DNA of 64,000 nucleotides from Dyadobacter sp. CY261 (lineage in GTDB: Bacteria > Bacteroidota > Bacteroidia > Cytophagales > Spirosomataceae): assembly GCF_021440085.1 (NCBI RefSeq), contig NZ_JAKCPW010000003.1, positions 372,001 to 436,000 on the forward strand. Direction: 5' to 3'. Below the pieces are notes generated by a model that saw only the letters and a list, made by a program, of their open reading frames with translations, made no database searches and was not told the origin of the DNA. Position 1 is the stretch's first letter. The number at the start of each line of letters is the position of its first letter. The translations under genes and the position numbers were made by a program. Shown in pieces: positions 18,376 through 27,045 of the stretch.

Positions 18376-19460
18376 GACAACAAGGGAACTTTCACAGTGA
18401 AATGGCTCGTCGTTTTTTCAATAATCACATCTTTGTCCTGCAACAATTTATATCTGCTAATAATGTTTTTTAAACCCAGACGCGTTGTCGGCTGATCCTG
18501 TTGCCTCAATTGCAAAGGATTGCTGACCACCAGCATCTGATCACACATTTTAATACTGATTATCAAAGGGTTCGCAACCGACATCGTATTATGCTTCACC
18601 GCATTTTCGACCAATAGCTGCAATGTAAGCGGTATGATCGAATACTTATCCTGGTCGGCTGGCGTCAATTCCGACTCCAGCACCACCTTTTCCTTGAACC
18701 GCGTGCGCAGCAGGTACATATAAGTATCGAGAAACTTCATTTCTTCCCGTAAGCTGATTTTATCCAGCTCCGATTGTTCAAGAATATAGCGGTAAGCCGA
18801 TGACAGTTCCTGAATAAACTCGCCCGACTGCTCCGGCCGCGATTCCACCAGCGACGACAACACGCTCAGGTTATTAAAAAGAAAATGGGGGCTTACCTGA
18901 TTTTTCAATGCCAGGAAACGCGCACGTAGGTTTTCCTTTTCCAGACGCTCCGAGGCCACAAGCAACTTCTTCATTTTTTCCTGCACCTGATTGCTCACAC
19001 AGAGGTAATAAGCGGCGATCAGCGCCAGGATCGTGAGCGCCTGGCCTGCACGCCAGCGCGTATGCATAACGTCAGGTACACGCAGATTGCCCAATGCGGG
19101 CCGCGGCAACGGGTTCCACCATTGGCTCATAAGACCCCAGGTGCGGATCAGGGCCATATGGAAAATGAAAGCGAGTATCACCGCGGGGATGAGTGCGATA
19201 AGCTGGTCGCGGATGCTGAATGCAGGGGACTTGTCAGCCCCTGTGAATGCGGCCTGTTTTCCTAAGAACCAGTCCATTAGATAAATCCAGGCCGTGTAGA
19301 AAACGGTACTGATCACAATTTCCAGCAAAAACAATGGCAGATTGCGTGGGATCGTATAGTAATATTCCGGCGGGACATTTATGAACGTACGTAACGGGAT
19401 ATAAACCAGCGCAAGGGCGAAACCCAGCAGCCATTTTTGCCCGAAAAGATAACGCCGCAT
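18372..19460 (-). CDS. LytS-type sensor histidine kinase
   Basis: A 362-residue kinase with four predicted membrane segments in the first 160 residues. A linker coiled coil (EKMKKLLVASERLEKENL) precedes the phospho-acceptor motif NQVSPHFLFNNLSVL, and the ATPase domain has LLVENAVKHN and GLKNIISRY. It is the first gene of a two-gene operon with the LytTR regulator. Signal unknown. Confidence 0.9.
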   Translation of the reverse strand: MRRYLFGQKWLLGFALALVYIPLRTFINVPPEYYYTIPRNLPLFLLEIVISTVFYTAWIYLMDWFLGKQAAFTGADKSPAFSIRDQLIALIPAVILAFIFHMALIRTWGLMSQWWNPLPRPALGNLRVPDVMHTRWRAGQALTILALIAAYYLCVSNQVQEKMKKLLVASERLEKENLRARFLALKNQVSPHFLFNNLSVLSSLVESRPEQSGEFIQELSSAYRYILEQSELDKISLREEMKFLDTYMYLLRTRFKEKVVLESELTPADQDKYSIIPLTLQLLVENAVKHNTMSVANPLIISIKMCDQMLVVSNPLQLRQQDQPTTRLGLKNIISRYKLLQDKDVIIEKTTSHFTVKVPLLS

Positions 19461-19564
19461 AGTTAGGTAGTGAGATTTGGAAGCTCCAAAAATAAGGCAA
19501 TTTCATGAAAATTTATCAGTATTTTGCAAGGTAAAACCAACCGGAAACATTAAAATAAACCTTT

Positions 19565-20287
19565 ATGACCCGCTTTTTCGTCACCGCATTCGCCGCATTG
19601 CTTTCCCTGAACACTTACTCGCAAACATTGAACACCCTTTCGGCCGCCGAAAAGAAGGAGGGCTGGAAACTGCTGTTTAACGGCAAAGACCTTAATGGTT
19701 GGCACGCCTATAATGGCAAAGCTGTCGGCTCGGCCTGGATCATTGAGGATAGCGCGATCAAACTGAATGTACCCGAAAGGGCCGGTAACAAAGCCAAAAA
19801 TGGCGGCGATATTCTGATCGACGAAGTTGTTAATGGCGATTTTGAGTTTAAAGCCGAATGGAAAGTGAGCAAATATGCTAACAGCGGTATTTTCTTTTTC
19901 ATACAAGAATCTCCCAAATACAAGAATATGCACGACACCGGCCTGGAATTGCAGGTAATCGACGATAAGATTTATGAGGGTGCCCGCGAGAACACCCATC
20001 GCGCCAGCGACTTTTTCGGCATCGCCAACGCACGTCTGCGCGAAGGCAATCCGCAGGGCGAATGGAACAAGATCCATTTCATCGTCAAAAAGGGTAAGCT
20101 CACCGTATATCAGAATGAATTTATCGTTCAGGAGCACAACCTCAACGGCACCGACTGGAAACAAAAAGTTGCCAACAGCGGGTTGAAAGATGCGCCTATT
20201 GCCAGTGGGAATTATGCTGGACGCATTGGTTTGCAAGATTGGGGTAGCTCGGTTTGGTACCGGAACATCAAGTTAAGAAAACTTTAA
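19565..20287 (+). CDS. Secreted DUF1080 (3-keto-disaccharide hydrolase-like) protein
   Basis: A 240-residue protein: signal peptide MTRFFVTAFAALLSLNTYSQ, then one DUF1080 beta-sandwich beginning WKLLFNGKDLNGWH and including YANSGIFFFIQE and GLELQVIDD. DUF1080 members include 3-keto-glucoside hydrolases and other extracellular sugar-acting proteins. A second DUF1080 protein lies at 36452. Single gene with its own terminator. Exact substrate is not known. Confidence 0.88.
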   Translation: MTRFFVTAFAALLSLNTYSQTLNTLSAAEKKEGWKLLFNGKDLNGWHAYNGKAVGSAWIIEDSAIKLNVPERAGNKAKNGGDILIDEVVNGDFEFKAEWKVSKYANSGIFFFIQESPKYKNMHDTGLELQVIDDKIYEGARENTHRASDFFGIANARLREGNPQGEWNKIHFIVKKGKLTVYQNEFIVQEHNLNGTDWKQKVANSGLKDAPIASGNYAGRIGLQDWGSSVWYRNIKLRKL

Positions 20288-20319
20288 GAAGCAGAACGTG
20301 GCGCAGTATCACCCGCACG

Positions 20320-20345
20320 GCCGGGACATTGTTCCGGCTTTTTTA
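20320..20345 (+). terminator. Rho-independent terminator
   Basis: GCCGG (20320-20324) and CCGGC (20334-20338) form a short stem, and TTTTTTA follows. It sits after the DUF1080 gene and overlaps the end of the opposing lipoprotein gene. Confidence 0.65.
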
Positions 20346-20756
20346 ATCGCCCTTTTCAAAGCGTTCCTGCAAATACCAGCGCATACAGGAGTCTCCATCC
20401 ATCCTGCGGACAAAGCTGAAATAGATATCCGACGGGCAACCCCACGCACCCACATATGTTACGCCGATCTTCGGATATTTCCTCACAATGCTATCTGGCA
20501 AGGTAAGCTGGTTTGAAGGGCTGCTTGCGTAGTAAGGAACATATGTTTGTGTACCCGAAGTGTCCTTTAAAGGCGCAATAGCCCAATCCAGGGCTATCGA
20601 CGAAGGTGAATCTGCCGTCAGCACAATCCCGTTCGTGCCCTCATAGCAATCCGAAGAAACCGTCATCCGCTCCACTGCCACACAGTTATCGCGTTTTTCA
20701 ACCTTCTTATCGGAACAGGCCAATGCAAGTGCAACCAGGACTAGGATCTTTTTCAT
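20343..20756 (-). CDS. Small lipoprotein of unknown function
   Basis: A 137-residue protein with a short lipoprotein signal: MKKILVLVALALAC with Cys14 in an ALAC lipobox. The mature part has several further cysteines (NCVAV, DCYEG, GCPSD, SCMRW) that could form disulfides. No family recognised. Single gene. Confidence 0.65.
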   Translation of the reverse strand: MKKILVLVALALACSDKKVEKRDNCVAVERMTVSSDCYEGTNGIVLTADSPSSIALDWAIAPLKDTSGTQTYVPYYASSPSNQLTLPDSIVRKYPKIGVTYVGAWGCPSDIYFSFVRRMDGDSCMRWYLQERFEKGD

Positions 20757-20965
20757 AGAAATTTGCTTTTAGCGCATGACACGGTTATTGGGCGTATGGT
20801 TGTTGTGGTCATGGGTTCTTTGTAAAAGCAGATATTTCTTCCAGCTTACCTGGATCTGTCGCGAATAATTGATGTCGAACCTGACAAGACCATCTGCTAA
20901 TGTCATCTTGCCTCTGCGCAAACTCATTGCTTTTAATTCTGAAAATTGCTATTTTTGAAATCCAT

Positions 20966-20990
20966 ATATTGGTATTAAAAATATCAATAT
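20966..20990. promoter_or_regulatory. Candidate SOS (LexA-like) box upstream of imuA
   Basis: The near-perfect palindrome ATATTGGTATT-AAA-AATATCAATAT (11-base arms, one mismatch) ends 21 bases before the imuA start. Its core TTGGTATT-N3-AATATCAA recurs in the dinD/imuB intergenic region at 27069-27087. A LexA site is inferred from sharing among DNA-damage genes. Confidence 0.65.
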
Positions 20991-21011
20991 ATATAACTCA
21001 ACCGTTCTAAA

Positions 21012-21755
21012 ATGCTTCACCCCGCCCGGAAAAACGGCTTGTTTAACAAGCTGCAAGAGGATATTCTTGCATTGCAGGGGTTTAGAACGTCCGTTGGGGC
21101 CAGTAAGATTGATTTTGGGCTGGGAGTGATGAATGCCGCTTTTCCGAATGGTGCATTTCCTACGGGCGCTGTACATGAATTTATTAGTACTAATGCCGAA
21201 ACCGCCGCAGCTACCACTGGATTTATGGCAGGCTTGCTGGGAAAACTGATGGGAGATTTTGGGATATGCCTCTGGATAGGGATCAAGCCTATTGTGTTTC
21301 CTGCCGCTCTCAAAATTTTTGGCATTGAACCTCACCGCGTCATTTTCATCGACCTTAGTAAAGAAAAGGACGTAATCTGGGCCGTAGAGGAAGCATTGAA
21401 ATGTGAATCACTGGCCGCAGTCATCGGTGAGCTTAGGGAGATCACTTTCACTGAATCGCGCCGGTTGCAACTGGCTGTGGAGCAAAGCCGTGTTACCGGT
21501 TTCATTCACCGTAACAATCCACGGGCTGTAAATACGCTCGCCTGTGTATCACGCTGGCAAATAACCCCAATGACGAGCCAGATCGAAGCAGGTATGCCAG
21601 GTGTCGGTCATCCTTGCTGGCATGTGGAATTACAAAAAATAAGGAACGGTGAACCCGGAGAATGGGAAATGGAATGGGTAGCCGGGCATTTCGAATATCT
21701 TGAAAAAGACATTGCAGACCCAACAACGGTTTATCATCTGTTGCAAACGGGCTGA
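21012..21755 (+). CDS. imuA: ImuA-like mutagenesis accessory protein
   Basis: A 247-residue RecA-fold protein related to ImuA/SulA-like proteins that work with ImuB and DnaE2 in damage-induced mutagenesis. Seen blocks: FPNGAFPTGAVHEFIS at ~41-56 (the region where ImuA/RecA proteins begin their core), and VIFIDLSKEKDVIWAVEEAL. No intact Walker A motif is present, as is usual for ImuA. It lies ~5.4 kb from imuB, unlike the usual contiguous cassette, but shares the same candidate operator. The start follows the SOS-type box closely. Confidence 0.8.
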   Translation: MLHPARKNGLFNKLQEDILALQGFRTSVGASKIDFGLGVMNAAFPNGAFPTGAVHEFISTNAETAAATTGFMAGLLGKLMGDFGICLWIGIKPIVFPAALKIFGIEPHRVIFIDLSKEKDVIWAVEEALKCESLAAVIGELREITFTESRRLQLAVEQSRVTGFIHRNNPRAVNTLACVSRWQITPMTSQIEAGMPGVGHPCWHVELQKIRNGEPGEWEMEWVAGHFEYLEKDIADPTTVYHLLQTG

Positions 21756-21778
21756 TACAATATTTCTTGGAACCTAGT

Positions 21779-21831
21779 TGATTTATTTAATTTAATATAT
21801 AATTTTATTTTATATTAAATTAAATAAATCA
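21779..21831. repeat. 21-base perfect inverted repeat before the TonB-like gene
   Basis: Arms at 21779-21799 and 21811-21831 are exact reverse complements, almost wholly A/T, with an 11-base loop. It lies 23 bases after the imuA stop and 4 bases before the next start codon. It could terminate imuA or fold in the leader of the lipoprotein mRNA. Confidence 0.85.
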
Positions 21832-21835
21832 CCCC

Positions 21836-22360
21836 ATGAATTATTACACAGCATTTCTAGTCATAAGTATCTTTCATGCAGGACTGCTTACTTGCCAGAA
21901 ACCTGCCCCTGACATTGGGGAACAAAAAGCAGCGGATACTAATAATGTCGTCATAGAAGAGAAAATCATCGATGGCGATTTTTACGATAACATGCCGAAT
22001 GCTCTGGAAGGGTCGGAGACAATAAGTATCCCCAATGACTTTATTCCCATTGAAGTCGATGTTCAGCCTCAATTTCCAGGCGGAAAGGCTGCGCTACAAC
22101 GATACATTGATAAATATCTTCAAACTCCACCGTCCGTACGCCAGATAAAAATAACCGGCAAAGTATATACGTCTTTTGTCATCTCCGAAACGGGTGAAAT
22201 ACAAGAGGCTACTGTGGTCAAAAGCTTGCGTTTCGATTGTGATCAGGCAGCTTTGCAACTCATCAATTATATGCCAAAATGGAAACCGGCCCGGAAAGGC
22301 GGAAAACCTGTGAGCATCCGTCATTACCTGGAAATACCCTTTGATTTTAGAACACAATAG
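21836..22360 (+). CDS. TonB C-terminal domain lipoprotein
   Basis: A 174-residue protein. The lipoprotein signal ends at Cys20 (GLLTC). A TonB C-terminal fold follows at about 70-172, with PQFPGGKAALQRYI, ITGKVYTSFVISETGEI and MPKWKPARKGGKPVS. There is no N-terminal transmembrane anchor, so it is unlikely to be the energy-transducing TonB itself. Such short TonB_C proteins are common in Bacteroidota and their role is unclear. Its start codon abuts a long A/T hairpin. Confidence 0.8.
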   Translation: MNYYTAFLVISIFHAGLLTCQKPAPDIGEQKAADTNNVVIEEKIIDGDFYDNMPNALEGSETISIPNDFIPIEVDVQPQFPGGKAALQRYIDKYLQTPPSVRQIKITGKVYTSFVISETGEIQEATVVKSLRFDCDQAALQLINYMPKWKPARKGGKPVSIRHYLEIPFDFRTQ

Positions 22361-22377
22361 ATTCTCTGATCACACTA

Positions 22378-23250
22378 TCAGTTGGCTAGCTGCCTTTTAA
22401 AGAACTTCCAGGATTCCTCAAACATGTCAAAGTCAGTCACGAAGTCGTGCTTGCCATTGACTACTTTCAGCAGTGTTACTTCCGGCTTTCCTTTTTGTTT
22501 ATAAGTATACTTTTCAGCCGTAATATTGTTCGAAGTATCGCCATCCGGCATGATTGATTTCACCGGCTCGCCTGAATAACCATCCAGCTTGGCCCAATAT
22601 TGGAATGACTGATCCGTCGACCGCACCGTCCCTAGTGTTACGCCGGGCGTGGTGACCTCTCCTCCGTTATAAGGGTTCGTCTGATCTGCCGTGCCATTTG
22701 TGATCATCACCGGAATTGGCACGTTCATCGGTGTGCAATCCATATTTGTGTCTGTTGGCAAATTCGCTACGATCGCTGAAACAGCCCGGATTTTCCCCGG
22801 CATCGTTAACGCCAGCTTGTAGGACATGTGGCCACCCCCTGAAAAACCCGTCGCAAAAACCTGCATTTTATTGATTTTATATTTGGAAGCAAATAGATCG
22901 ATCAATGCCTCAAAAAATGCCTCCTCATTCAAATTCTGCACATTAGCCACCGCTGTGGAAGCTTTTCGGCATTCATTCCAATACCTTTTATACCCGCCCG
23001 GATACACCACCATCACATTCTCCGCTTCGGCCAGAGATTCCAGCTTTGCGCCGCGCCGCACCAGCCCCAGCGGCTCCCCTCCCGAACCATGCATTACAAA
23101 AACCAAACTGGCGCCCGGTTTCACTTTGGTTGCCGGGTTATAAGCAAAAACACGGTAATGCCCTTCTATCAACAGCGAATCCAGCACATGCTGGGCCTTA
23201 GTAGTAATTGCCGAAAGGATCAGGAATGCAGAAAAGAGGTATTTGAACAT
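22378..23250 (-). CDS. Secreted PHB-depolymerase / feruloyl-esterase-like hydrolase
   Basis: About 290 residues. The signal peptide MFKYLFSAFLILSAITTKAQ supports ATG 23250 rather than 23301. It shows LpqC/poly(3-hydroxybutyrate) depolymerase-type esterase blocks: LVFVMHGSGGEPLGL, nucleophile FATGFSGGGHMSYKLA with Ser, and a final His in VVNGKHDF. Probably exported. Single gene, converging on the TonB-like gene. The natural ester substrate is unknown. Confidence 0.83.
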   Translation of the reverse strand: MFKYLFSAFLILSAITTKAQHVLDSLLIEGHYRVFAYNPATKVKPGASLVFVMHGSGGEPLGLVRRGAKLESLAEAENVMVVYPGGYKRYWNECRKASTAVANVQNLNEEAFFEALIDLFASKYKINKMQVFATGFSGGGHMSYKLALTMPGKIRAVSAIVANLPTDTNMDCTPMNVPIPVMITNGTADQTNPYNGGEVTTPGVTLGTVRSTDQSFQYWAKLDGYSGEPVKSIMPDGDTSNNITAEKYTYKQKGKPEVTLLKVVNGKHDFVTDFDMFEESWKFFKRQLAN

Positions 23251-23346
23251 TGATGGATAAATTGGATTTGGTATGCGCAAGTTACACAGCGGGCCGGACA
23301 TCTTTTGTAAAAAGCATCCTTAGCTCCTATTTTCTTGATAGCGTTC

Positions 23347-23739
23347 TCAAATCCTGCTTTCAAACATCCAGACGTGCCCGAACGGATCGATAATATCTCC
23401 CTGCCGGTAGCCATAATCATAGTCCTGCGCCGGGGAAGCGACTTTCCCTCCGGCGGCAATAGCACGCGACATAAATGCATCGACATCGTCAACAAATAAC
23501 CCGATGGTCACGGTCGAGCCGGCATGTCTTGCCGGGCTAAATGACGTTGGATTACGGGTTTCTTCATGCAAATGGAAGATTGCGCCTTCTATTGAAAGCT
23601 CCGAAACATGAATGCTACCGTCATCATTACTGAACCGCCGGAGTTCGATGGCACCTAAGCCCTTGGTGTAAAAATCAATATTGGCCACACCGTTGGGAAT
23701 GTACAGTTGTGGCGCGAAAAATGGGATTGTTGAGGCCAT
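23347..23739 (-). CDS. VOC family (glyoxalase-like) protein
   Basis: About 130 residues of glyoxalase/bleomycin-resistance fold. It includes APQLYIPNGVANIDFYTKGLGAIELRRF at the start (key block DFYTKGLG), TVTIGLFVDDVDAFMSRAIAAG in the middle, and DIIDPFGHVWMF at the end, the usual PhnB-like landmarks. I use ATG 23739 (MASTIPFF); the frame is open to 23799. It follows the zinc-ribbon gene by about 60 bases. Activity unknown. Confidence 0.82.
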   Translation of the reverse strand: MASTIPFFAPQLYIPNGVANIDFYTKGLGAIELRRFSNDDGSIHVSELSIEGAIFHLHEETRNPTSFSPARHAGSTVTIGLFVDDVDAFMSRAIAAGGKVASPAQDYDYGYRQGDIIDPFGHVWMFESRI

Positions 23740-23799
23740 GTCTAGCGGGTTTGTTTGTATGAATTTAAGAAATCCTACCTTTACTCCTTCCTCCTTCAA

Positions 23800-24411
23800 C
23801 TATTTCTTTAAAAGTCGTCCAACAGCCTTTAAAACGGCGTCCCTATTCTTAGCTGCCTTAATGAATTGCGGAAGTTTTTCGACCATGGTAGTAACACGCA
23901 TCGTTTGCCGCTCACGCAGTTTTGCAGTGACGTAGTTGCGGATTTCTAACAAGTGTTCCTTGTTATTTGCCCACAGTGTGTCACCTTTCACATTTTCGCG
24001 AAACCAGAGCGGCAACCCAAATACCGGATCCACGAGCCTGTCAGCACAATATTTCAATCGATACGGGATATTATTGGGCTTATAGACCTCAGGGGCATGG
24101 CAATACGGGCATGAGTATTTCAACTCGGCAACCTTTTCCTTGTTGTTTGGAATAGTAACTTCGATGGATTCGCCGCAATTGCTACATGCTCGTCTGACGG
24201 AGGCGGTATAGCGAATACGTTCTTCACCCAGCTCGGTATAATTGCAATGATGGCACAGAAGCTTATCGTCACCAATCGCCTCACGTTCTTTCCTGATGAC
24301 TCTTGCGGCCCGTGCACATTTGGGACATTCCACCCAAAATTCCTGTATGTACGCATAACGCGTAAACGGTGGCCCAACATAACGATCATCCGTGCTTTCA
24401 ATGCTGTTCAT
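23800..24411 (-). CDS. Zinc-ribbon protein of unknown function
   Basis: A 203-residue cytoplasmic protein with four CxxC pairs: CPKC, CHHC, CSNC and CPYC, which can form two zinc ribbons in the first ~110 residues. The rest is basic and helical (KNRDAVLKAVGRLLKK at the end). It could bind nucleic acid, but nothing shows that directly. It starts 14 bases after the upstream secreted protein, so the two are probably co-transcribed. No named family recognised. Confidence 0.65.
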   Translation of the reverse strand: MNSIESTDDRYVGPPFTRYAYIQEFWVECPKCARAARVIRKEREAIGDDKLLCHHCNYTELGEERIRYTASVRRACSNCGESIEVTIPNNKEKVAELKYSCPYCHAPEVYKPNNIPYRLKYCADRLVDPVFGLPLWFRENVKGDTLWANNKEHLLEIRNYVTAKLRERQTMRVTTMVEKLPQFIKAAKNRDAVLKAVGRLLKK

Positions 24412-24425
24412 GCCTTAGAAGAGTG

Positions 24426-25037
24426 TTACTTTTTAATACTAATCTCCGGTATCGAAACCTTCGCAACATCAGTAACTATCGTCTTTCTGGTAGTTTTCAG
24501 GCCCGTTAAAAACGGCTGAATGGCACTGCCATAAGCACGGTTACTAAGCGCAAAAAGAATAATTCCCTTCTGTCCTGACTTTGCCGTTACTGTCTTAAAC
24601 CTATAAACGTCATGCTCATAGATACTCTTCTGCTCATCCGAAGCCGTTTGTCCGATCAGGCAATCGATGATCTTTTCGCCGGTCGCGGCATTGCCAATCA
24701 CTTCAAAATTAACATCCAATGTTTTTTTCATTTGTTCCAACTCGCGGAGTTTGGTGCGTACAGCCTCATCAACACTGGTGCTAGCAACCACAAAATCAAT
24801 GCTGATCATCGATTTGTAATTAGGGAAAGCGTCCCCTGCGATCAGATATTCCTGCTTGTAAAGTGATGCGTCCGGATGGGATGACCAAATCAACTGGTAG
24901 TTTTTCTTTTGCAACACAATCGGACCTGAAATCCCCATATAATTGACCGCCGGCTTGTTATTCTGCCCAAAACTGTAAACCGAAGCCAGTAGCAACGAAG
25001 TTGCTACCAATGGGATCATTTGAATGATAATTTTCAT
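24426..25037 (-). CDS. Secreted protein of unknown function
   Basis: A 203-residue protein with a probable signal peptide (MKIIIQMIPLVATSLLLASVYSFGQ; hydrophobic core 8-20). The mature part reads as a mixed alpha/beta domain with SHPDASLYKQEYL and TVTAKSGQKGIILF. I do not recognise it. First gene of a probable pair with the zinc-ribbon gene. Confidence 0.6.
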   Translation of the reverse strand: MKIIIQMIPLVATSLLLASVYSFGQNNKPAVNYMGISGPIVLQKKNYQLIWSSHPDASLYKQEYLIAGDAFPNYKSMISIDFVVASTSVDEAVRTKLRELEQMKKTLDVNFEVIGNAATGEKIIDCLIGQTASDEQKSIYEHDVYRFKTVTAKSGQKGIILFALSNRAYGSAIQPFLTGLKTTRKTIVTDVAKVSIPEISIKK

Positions 25038-25192
25038 GCGTATATGGATGGGATATGGAAAAACGAATGCAAATCAGAACGCAAACATATCATCTCCATT
25101 TGCCAAACACAATGCAGAACCACACTCAACTACCCATCAACTTCCCTGAGCCACAATATTTTGAGTAAACGGCAACCCGGAAATGACTGCTA

Positions 25193-25699
25193 TCAATTCA
25201 CTTTCGACAAGTAAGTATCCAATTGTTTGAAAGTACCTTCATAACCCTGGTTCATGCTTTCATTCAATTCCCTGAAAGCTTTCTCCTGCTCTGGTGTTGC
25301 GTTCACTGGTTTCGCATAGAGCGTGAGTGTGGTAATACCGTCAGTTTCGCTCAATGTAATATTGTTATATACTTCCAATGGGAAATCAAATGGGAAGGGT
25401 GAGGTACGGATATTCCCCTCAGCATCCGCAAACGAGCTCAAAAACTCGATAAAATCGAACTGCCTGATCTTCTGGTAACGAAAAAGTGCCCACATGACCA
25501 TTCCGCTGCTATCGAGCTTGTAATGCGTTGTTCCACCTTCGCGAAAATCGAAGTTGATAAGCGTAAGTTGCGAACCGGCCGGTCCCCACCACTCCGCAAA
25601 GGCTTCTTTGGATGCGTAAGCATTGAATACGAGCGATTGCGGCGCTTTGAACTGACGTACGATCGTTAGTTCTGCTTTTTCAGCTGTTGGGTTTTCCAT
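25193..25699 (-). CDS. SRPBCC (AHSA1-like) domain protein
   Basis: A 168-residue homologue of the SRPBCC protein at 7266-7736: VRQFKAPQSLVFNAYASKEAFAEWWGPAGS carries the WWGPAG landmark. The C-terminus (YLSKVN) ends in the long amphipathic helix of the fold. It probably binds a hydrophobic ligand. It starts one base after the ArsR gene's stop, so the pair is an operon. There is no third hydrolase gene here, unlike the first locus. Confidence 0.87.
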   Translation of the reverse strand: MENPTAEKAELTIVRQFKAPQSLVFNAYASKEAFAEWWGPAGSQLTLINFDFREGGTTHYKLDSSGMVMWALFRYQKIRQFDFIEFLSSFADAEGNIRTSPFPFDFPLEVYNNITLSETDGITTLTLYAKPVNATPEQEKAFRELNESMNQGYEGTFKQLDTYLSKVN

Positions 25700-25700
25700 C

Positions 25701-26042
25701 TTATTGATCGGATTGATTGTTGTTTTGAATTCGGTTCAAATAATTGTCCAGAGAGTCAAACTGCGTATTCCAGAACTGCCGGTATTGATCGACCCAACTA
25801 GATACTTCCTTCAATGTATCAAGCCTGGCTTCACAAAACCGCTCTCTTCCCTCCTGCCGCACCACCACCATTCCACATTCGATCAGTATTTTGATATGTT
25901 GCGAAACAGCCGGCCTGCTAATCGAAAACTGATCGGCAATAGCATTCAGGTTCATAGCCTGGAAGGCGATCAGGTTAATGATTTGCCGCCGTGTTGGGTC
26001 TGCAATTGCCTGGAAGACATCTCTTCTTGCTTCAATCGACAT
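25701..26042 (-). CDS. ArsR-family winged-helix repressor
   Basis: A 113-residue paralogue of the repressor at 7726-8058: both begin ARRDV(F/Y)QAIADPTRR. The recognition helix here is ADQFSISRPAVSQHI, versus AEHFDVTRQAISLHV in the other. No metal-binding Cys is seen. It begins 4 bases from the first operator copy at 26047, which fits autoregulation. Confidence 0.88.
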   Translation of the reverse strand: MSIEARRDVFQAIADPTRRQIINLIAFQAMNLNAIADQFSISRPAVSQHIKILIECGMVVVRQEGRERFCEARLDTLKEVSSWVDQYRQFWNTQFDSLDNYLNRIQNNNQSDQ

Positions 26043-26046
26043 ATAT

Positions 26047-26090
26047 GTAAGTATTTACTTACGCAATAATATATGTAAGTAAATACTTAC
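26047..26090. promoter_or_regulatory. Paired inverted operators of the second ArsR operon
   Basis: GTAAGTATTTACTTAC (26047-26062) and its exact reverse complement GTAAGTAAATACTTAC (26075-26090) are spaced 28 bases apart. They resemble the first operator GCAAGTATTTGCTTGC with C/G replaced by T/A at the symmetric positions. Location just upstream of the repressor start suggests autoregulation. Confidence 0.72.
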
Positions 26091-26145
26091 GCAAATTTTT
26101 GAAGCATTTTTTATTTAAATTTTTAGCAATCAGTCTAAAACCAAA

Positions 26146-26976
26146 CTATTTGAAGCGTTTTCGCTTGGGGCGTTCTCCTACCTTTTTAATACTCTCTGCC
26201 AATGGGAGGTCTTCGGGCATTGTTCCTCCCAATTCCTGAATGGTCTGACGCACCTTAGCCCCGACTTCAAAATGCGTTCGGTTCGCTTTTTCTTTCCCAA
26301 CGATATTCTCCCGTCTCAATTTGTCATCGGTTTGCGTAGCACGGAAGACATTTGCAGCCAATTCGGAGCTACCCATGTGATCGAGCAGGCTCTGGTTCTT
26401 TTTCAACTCCTTCCTTTCCTTAATTGCCTTGGCATCAAGCCCGCCATACAATCCCATGTAGCCATGATTCTGAAAAATAGCGTAATCGATTGGCTCGATA
26501 ATCCCCGCAGTTTTGGCAGCTTCGGCCAGGAGAAGATTGTTTCTTGTAAGCTCTCCTCTGAGAAAAATCCGCTTTTCGTCCTCAGTGTCTAACCTATTGT
26601 ACTCCTCCATTTGCCTGATTTCCTGCAAACGTGTTTGTACCGCGAAGTAGGTTTGCCCCAATGCGACCACTTCCTTTGCAGGGTCGGCATTCTGGACAAT
26701 CAGGTAACATGCGTAGCGGCTCAGTTTCACATTTTCAACCATACGCTTACCACCTTTTCCTAGCCCGATCATTCCGAGCATATGCTCGAAATGATCCACT
26801 ACATTCTGCCCGCTGTTTGTACAGGCCTCCCTTGCACGTTCCATAGCGGGTTTGAAATGCCGGTACTCCGTGTATTCGAGCACTTTTGCCAGATCCCTGG
26901 CACTCCAGAATTCATTGCCATTGTCATCAGATTTTCTGATTTGCTCGAAGAGCGATGGGCCTTGTGGTGTAGTCAT
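26146..26976 (-). CDS. dinD: DNA damage-inducible protein D (DinD-like)
   Basis: About 276 residues, close to E. coli DinD. The BRO-N-like start SLFEQIRKSDDNGNEFWSARDLAKVLEY has key block WSARDLAKVL, followed by SRYACYLIVQNADPAKEVVALGQTYFA (key block YLIVQNADP). ATG 26976 gives the family N-terminus. In E. coli DinD is SOS-induced and restrains RecA. It diverges from imuB-dnaE2 across a region with SOS-type palindromes, consistent with damage regulation. Confidence 0.88.
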   Translation of the reverse strand: MTTPQGPSLFEQIRKSDDNGNEFWSARDLAKVLEYTEYRHFKPAMERAREACTNSGQNVVDHFEHMLGMIGLGKGGKRMVENVKLSRYACYLIVQNADPAKEVVALGQTYFAVQTRLQEIRQMEEYNRLDTEDEKRIFLRGELTRNNLLLAEAAKTAGIIEPIDYAIFQNHGYMGLYGGLDAKAIKERKELKKNQSLLDHMGSSELAANVFRATQTDDKLRRENIVGKEKANRTHFEVGAKVRQTIQELGGTMPEDLPLAESIKKVGERPKRKRFK

Positions 26977-27045
26977 TGTATCCAATTTTAAGTGTGTTAA
27001 AGATTGAAACAAAGCAAAAAAATCTCTGGCAATTTTCAAAGCATT

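Noticed and set aside
19550..20236. 228-codon minus-strand frame over the DUF1080 gene
   Set aside because: Shadow of the exported DUF1080 protein, which has a signal peptide and family blocks.
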